A stretch of 64,000 bases of DNA from Megascapheus bottae (lineage: Eukaryota; Chordata; Mammalia; Rodentia; Geomyidae). Below are positions 55,701 to 61,832 of this stretch, piece after piece. The stretch's first letter is position 1. Each line of letters begins with the position of its first letter. Under the pieces are notes generated by a model that was not told the origin of the DNA, did no database searches, and was given only the letters and a program-made list of their open reading frames with translations. The stretch covers positions 957,001-1,021,000 of the forward strand of contig JANJXV010000188.1 in assembly GCA_024803745.1 (NCBI GenBank), read 5' to 3'. Position numbers and translations under genes: made by a program.

Positions 55701-58700
55701 AGCATCTGTAGTTATTGCATTTCTTGATCATGGCCATTCTAACTGGAGTGTGGTGGAATCTCAAAGTTGTTTTGATTTGCATTTCTTTTATGGTTAGAGA
55801 GGTTGAGCATTTCTTCATGTGTCTATAGGCCATTCTTATTTCTTCTTCCGAGAAGACTCTAAGTCTTGGCCAATCTTTTTATAGGATGGTTATTTCTTTG
55901 GAGCTTAATTTTGGAATGATTCATTTTTTTTAGCTATAGGTATATTTTAGATATGAGGCCTTTGTCTGTTGTATGATTAGTGAAGATCTTCTCTTACTCT
56001 GTGAGCTTTCTATTGTACCTGCTACCTATGTCCTTTGACGTACAGAAGCTCTACAATTTAATGCATTCCCCTCTGTCCTAGCTATATTTAATTTTTTGTG
56101 CTTGTTTGGTCTTTATTAAGAAAGTTTCGACCTGTGCCAGGGGGACTTAGTGTATCTCCCATTCCTTCTTGTAAAGTTTTTAAGATCCATTTGGAACTAA
56201 TCCTAGTATAGGGTGACATAGAAGGTACCAACTTTAATTTTCTGGAGGTGCTTAACCAGTTCTGCCAGCATCACTTGTTGAAGAGGCTGTCTTTCTTCCA
56301 TTCTATTCCCTTATCAAAGATTAAGTGGCCATAGGTTTGTGCGTTGATTTTTGGGCCTTCAATTTGATTCCATTGGTCCTCTGCCCTATTCTTTTGCCTG
56401 TATCAAGTTGTTTTGATTACTGTAACTTTGTAATAGAGTCTGAAATTTGATATGGATATTCCTTCAGAGTTGCTCTTTCTGCTATATAGGGTCTTTTATT
56501 ATTCCATATGATATTGTGGATTTCTTCTTCAATTTCATTAAAGAATGACATTGGGCTATTGATGATTATTGCATTGAATTTGTACATAGCCCTTGGCAGG
56601 ATTGCCATTTTCATGTTGTTAATTCTTCCAATTCAGGAGCCTGGGAAGTTTATCCATTTCTTCAGATCTGCTTAAATTTCATTTTTCAGGTTTTTAAAGT
56701 TTGCATTATAAATGTCCTTTACATTCTTAGTTAATTAATTCCTATGTATTTTATTTTCCTTGAGGCTATTGCAAATGGAGTTGCTTTCCTGATTGCTGCC
56801 CCAATCCCCTCATTGCTGGTATACAGGAAGGCTGTTAATTTTTGAGGGTTAATTTTATACCCTGCTACCTTGCCAAAGTTTCAAATCAGCTCAAGCAACT
56901 TGCAAGTAGAATCTATAGATTTCTTTAAATAAAGAATCATGTCATTTGCAAAGAGGGCAAGTTTCACTTCCTCTTTCCCTGTTTGGATCCCCTTTCTACT
57001 TGCTTCTTTTCTTATTGCTCTGGCTAGGAATTCTATACTATGTTAAAGAGAAGTGGAGAGAGTGGGCATCCTTGTCTCATTCCTGAATTTAGTGGAAATG
57101 GCTTTAGCTTTTCACCACTAAGTATAATGCTAGCTGTGGGTTTGTCATACACAGCCTTTATTATACTGAGGAATGTTCCATGGATTCCTAGTTTCTCCAG
57201 AGCTTCTAGCATAAAGGGGTGTTGGATCTTGTCAAATGCCTCTTCTGCATCTGTTGAGACAATCATGGAATTCTGGCCCTTGCTCCTGTTGATGTGTTGA
57301 ATTATAGGAATTTACTTGCGTCTATTGAACCAGCTTTGCACCCCTGTGCTGAATCCTGTTTGAGCATAGTGTATAATTTTTTTTCGTAGTGTATAATTGT
57401 TTGAGGAGTTGCTGAAGATGGTTGGCCAGTATTTTGTTGAGCAGTTTTGCATCAATATTCATCAAAGAGATGAGTCTTTCTTTGATGAGTCCCTATCAGG
57501 TTTTGGGATGAGGGTTAGGGGGGCTTTGTACAATGAGTTTGGCAGAAGAGGGTTCACTTTCAATTTCATTGAAGAGCTTGAGGAGTATTGGTGTGAGCTC
57601 TGTTCTGCTGGCCTCATAGAATTCAGCTGTGAATTCATCTGGCCCTGGGCTTTTCTTGGATGGGAGGTCTCTTATTGCCATTTCTATTTCGGGACTTGAC
57701 ATAGGTCCGTTTATTTGGACTAGGTCTTCTTGGTTCAGCTTGGGTATGCTAATATTGGCGAGAAATTCATTCATCTCTTTTAGATCCTCAAATTTGTTGG
57801 CATAAAGTTAGAGATGTATTCCATTATGATGTTCTGTACCTTGGTAATTTCTGCTGTGATATTTGCATTCTTGTCTATGATTTAGTTTAATTTTGTTTTG
57901 TTTTGTTTTGTATTTTGGGGACCTCAAATCTAAAATATATCAGCAGCTCAAAAAATTGAATGACTCCAAAACTAATCTCCAAATTAACAACCATCCCATT
58001 AAAAGATGGGCCAAAGACTTAAAGAGAGTCTTCTCTGAAGAAGAAATAACAATGGCCTATAGACACATGAAGAAATGCTCAATATCTCTGGTCATAAAAG
58101 AAATGCAAATCAAAACAATTCTAAAATTCTACCTCACTCTAGTTACAATGACCAGGATCAAGAAATCTAATAACAACTGATGCTGGAGGGGATGTGGCCA
58201 GGAGGGATCACTACTACACTGTTATTGGGAGTGCAAACTTGTTCAACCACTATGGAAAGCAGTTTGGCAGCTCCTCAAAAGACTAAACATAGATCACCCC
58301 ATGATCCAGCAATTCCACCACTTGGCATTTACCCAATTGTCCAGAAACAAGGACATACTAAATCCACGAACCCAACAATGTTCATCGCAGCACTATTTAC
58401 CATAGCAAAGATATGGAACCAAACCTGATGTCCCTCAGTTGATGAGTGGATCAACAAGATGATGTGGTGTTTATACACAATGGAATTCTATGCTGAGGTC
58501 AGAAATAATGACATTGTCCCACTTGTAAGGTAATGGAAAGACTTAGAAAAAATCATATTAAGTGAAGTAAGCCAGACTCAAAGGAACATATGCTCAATGG
58601 TTTCCCTCATTTGTCATAATCAGTAGAAACCTTGGGCTCTCCTAGCAGAGATTTACAATAGAACAAAATCTAGTAAGCACCTCCAGGATGTAGAAACAAA

Positions 58701-60702
58701 AGCCATATAATGAGTGATTGTTGTCCTTAATGTACCATGTTATGTCTCATCTCTTTTGCTGTCCCTTGGTTATCTCATATTATTACAATATTTCACCTTG
58801 TTATCTGATACATTTTATATATACTTAACTGGTCATTTGAAATTGGATAGGGAAGCTAGGAAATCAAGATGAATGGGGGAATGGGGGAGGGAAATGGGGA
58901 CCATGACATAAGAATGGTATCAAAGTTTGTGAAGTAATGCACTTTTTATCTGATAAATATAATGTAACCCTTCTATCAATTACAACAAAAGATGTATGGA
59001 AAAAAGAATCCTGTCATCTGCAAAGAGAGAAAGTTTCACTTCCTCCTTCCCTATTTCAACTTCCTTTATGTTTGGCTCTTGCCTTATTTCTCTGGCTAGG
59101 AATTCTAATACTGTATTGAGCAGGAGTGGAGAAAGTGGGCATCCTTGTATCATTCCTGATTTCAGAGGAAATGGCTTTACCTTTTCTCCATTTACTTTTA
59201 TGCTAGTTTGTAGGGTGGTCGTGTAAGATTATACTGAGGAATGTTCCATGATTCCTACTTTCTCCAGAACTTTTTGCATCAAGGGGTGTTGGATCTTGTT
59301 AAATGCCTTGTCTACATCTATTTAGATGATCATGTGATTGTTGTCCTTGCTACTTTTGATGTGATGAATTATATTAACCCAGTAGCATGTATTGAACCAG
59401 CTTTGGATCCCGGTGATCAGTCCTGTTTGATCACAGTGTATAATTTTTTGATGAGTTGTTGAAGTTGATCGGCCAATATTTTGTTGAGCAGTTTTGCATC
59501 AATATTTATTAAAGAACTGGGTCTCTGGTTCTCTTTCTTTGATGAGTTCCTGTCTCATTTTGACATGAGGGTTAAGCTGGTTTCATAGAATGGGTTTGGT
59601 AGAGAGCCTTCACTTTTAACTTCATTGAAGATTTTGGGGAGTATTGGTGTGAGCTCTTCTTTGAAGGCCTTATAGATTTCAGCTATGAATCCTTCAGGTC
59701 CTGGGCTATTCTTGGATGAGAGGTCTCTTATTGCTTTTGTTGTTGTTGTTTTTTATTGTAATTAGTAAAAGGGTTACATGATATTTGCCAGATAGAAGGT
59801 GCATTAATTCACATACATTGATACCCTTTCACATGTCTTGGTACCCATTTCCCTCCCCCCCCACACCCCCTCCCGTCTTGGTTTTCCCCCCTTCCCTATC
59901 AAATTTCAAATATCCAAATACAAATAAATTCAATATATCAGATAACAAAGTGAGATACTATACCAATATGAGATAACCAAGGGATAGCAAAGGAGATGAG
60001 AGACAACATAGGTACTTTATTTTTTTTGAAGCTATTGTGAAAGGAGTTTCTTTCCTGATTATTGCCTCGTTCCTCTCACTGTTGGTATAAAGGAAGGCAG
60101 TTGATTTTTGAGGGTTGATTTTATAGCCTGCTACTCTTCCTAAGTTTTGAATCAGCTCAAGGAGCTTGGGAGTATAGTCTATCCCACTTTGCAGATGACA
60201 TGATTCTGTATTTAAAGAATCCTATAGACTCTTATTGCTTTTTCTATTTCATTACTTGAAGTGGGTCTGTTTAGTAGATTTAGATCTTCATGGTTCAGTT
60301 TGGTTATTTCAATATTTGCTGGAAATTCGTCCATCTCTTCTAGATTTTCAAATTTGTTGGCATGAAGATTTGACAAGTAATCCCTTGGGATGCTCTGGAT
60401 ATTGGTAATTTCTGTTGTTATATTGCCCTTCTTGTCTATAATTTTGTTTATTTAGGTGTTCTCCCTTCATTTTTTGATCTGATTTGGTAAGGGTCTGTCA
60501 GTTTTGTTAATTTTTTCCAAGAACCAACTCCTTGTTTGTGGATTCTGGGGTTTTTTGGATTCTTAATTCATTTGATTCTGGTTTACTTTTAATAATTTGT
60601 TTCCTTCTACTAGATTTTGGTTGGGTTTGGTACTCTTTTTCCAGCATTTTAAGTTGTACCATTAAATTGTTGGTTTGAGATTTTTCTGTAGTAAAACGTA
60701 TG

Positions 60703-60746
<44 letters not shown>

Positions 60747-61785
60747 CACACACACAGAGAGCTCACCACATCCAAAGTCACAAACAAGATATTCTATAAA
60801 ATGAGTAGTTACTTTGTAACTTATAAGACCTATAAAACTTACAAAGTAAGTCTATGATTAGTGTTTTGAAGAAGACCCTCCATACTGATTTCTCTAGTGG
60901 ATAGACTAATTTCAAACCAACCAACAGTATACTAACATAGTTCATTCTCACCTTTCTGCTCCATACTTGCCAGCCTTTGCTATTGTTTTTTTTTATGACT
61001 TCCATTCTGCCTTGGTGTGATGAAATCAGCACAGATTCTATTTGTATTTTCTTTATGGTTAAAGAAGTTGAACATTTCTTTAGGTATCAATTAGCCATTT
61101 GCATATCTTCTGAGAACCAGACCTCAACATGAATGACTTCTCACTTGGCATTTAAGATACTTTGTTTTTGCCCTTGTGAAAGTTTCAACCAGGCACTGGT
61201 AACCCATGCTACTCAGGAATGTGAGATTTGTGGCAACCCAGGCAAAAAAAAAATCCCTAAGATGGTTGTCTCTGTTTAACAAACAAAAGGCTAGAAGTAG
61301 AGATAATATGACTGAATTGGTAAAGTACCTTCTCTTGATCAAAAGAAGCCAAAGGAGTTCATGAGTTGAAGCTCACGATGAGATCCATCCTCACTGGGAA
61401 GGCACGTCCTCAGTCCAAAATATGTGACTCAAATTGGCAAGCTGGAAAAGGCAAAGGCTAAGGAACTGGCTACTAAGCTGGGTTAGATGTGCAATGTTGA
61501 TTTCTCTGTACATGAAGATAATAAATCTGTTCTTCCTCCAGTGGAAAAAAATGTTTAAAGACTAGATGAAAAATGTGTACTTTTCAGGTGAATGGGTATG
61601 TTAAAAATTAGATTATAAGGATGAATATAGAAAGAGAAAAGAACATATTTTCAAACTTAAATTTTGTAGGACAAAACTAAGATAAAAGTAGAAGGTAACA
61701 GAAGAGACTTAGAGGATGAGTGATTTGAAGCAGGAAGAAGTCAAGGATTTGCTATAATTGTCAAAGTATTTGCTACAAAACACTA

Positions 61786-61832
<47 letters not shown>

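Noticed and set aside
57033..57774. Reverse transcriptase gene
   Set aside because: It is the broken ORF2 of a truncated L1, not an independent gene or retron.
61384..61560. Ribosomal-protein-like retrocopy
   Set aside because: A translation such as [18 protein letters not shown] looks protein-like and an aataaa follows, but I could not identify the parent, so it is not called.
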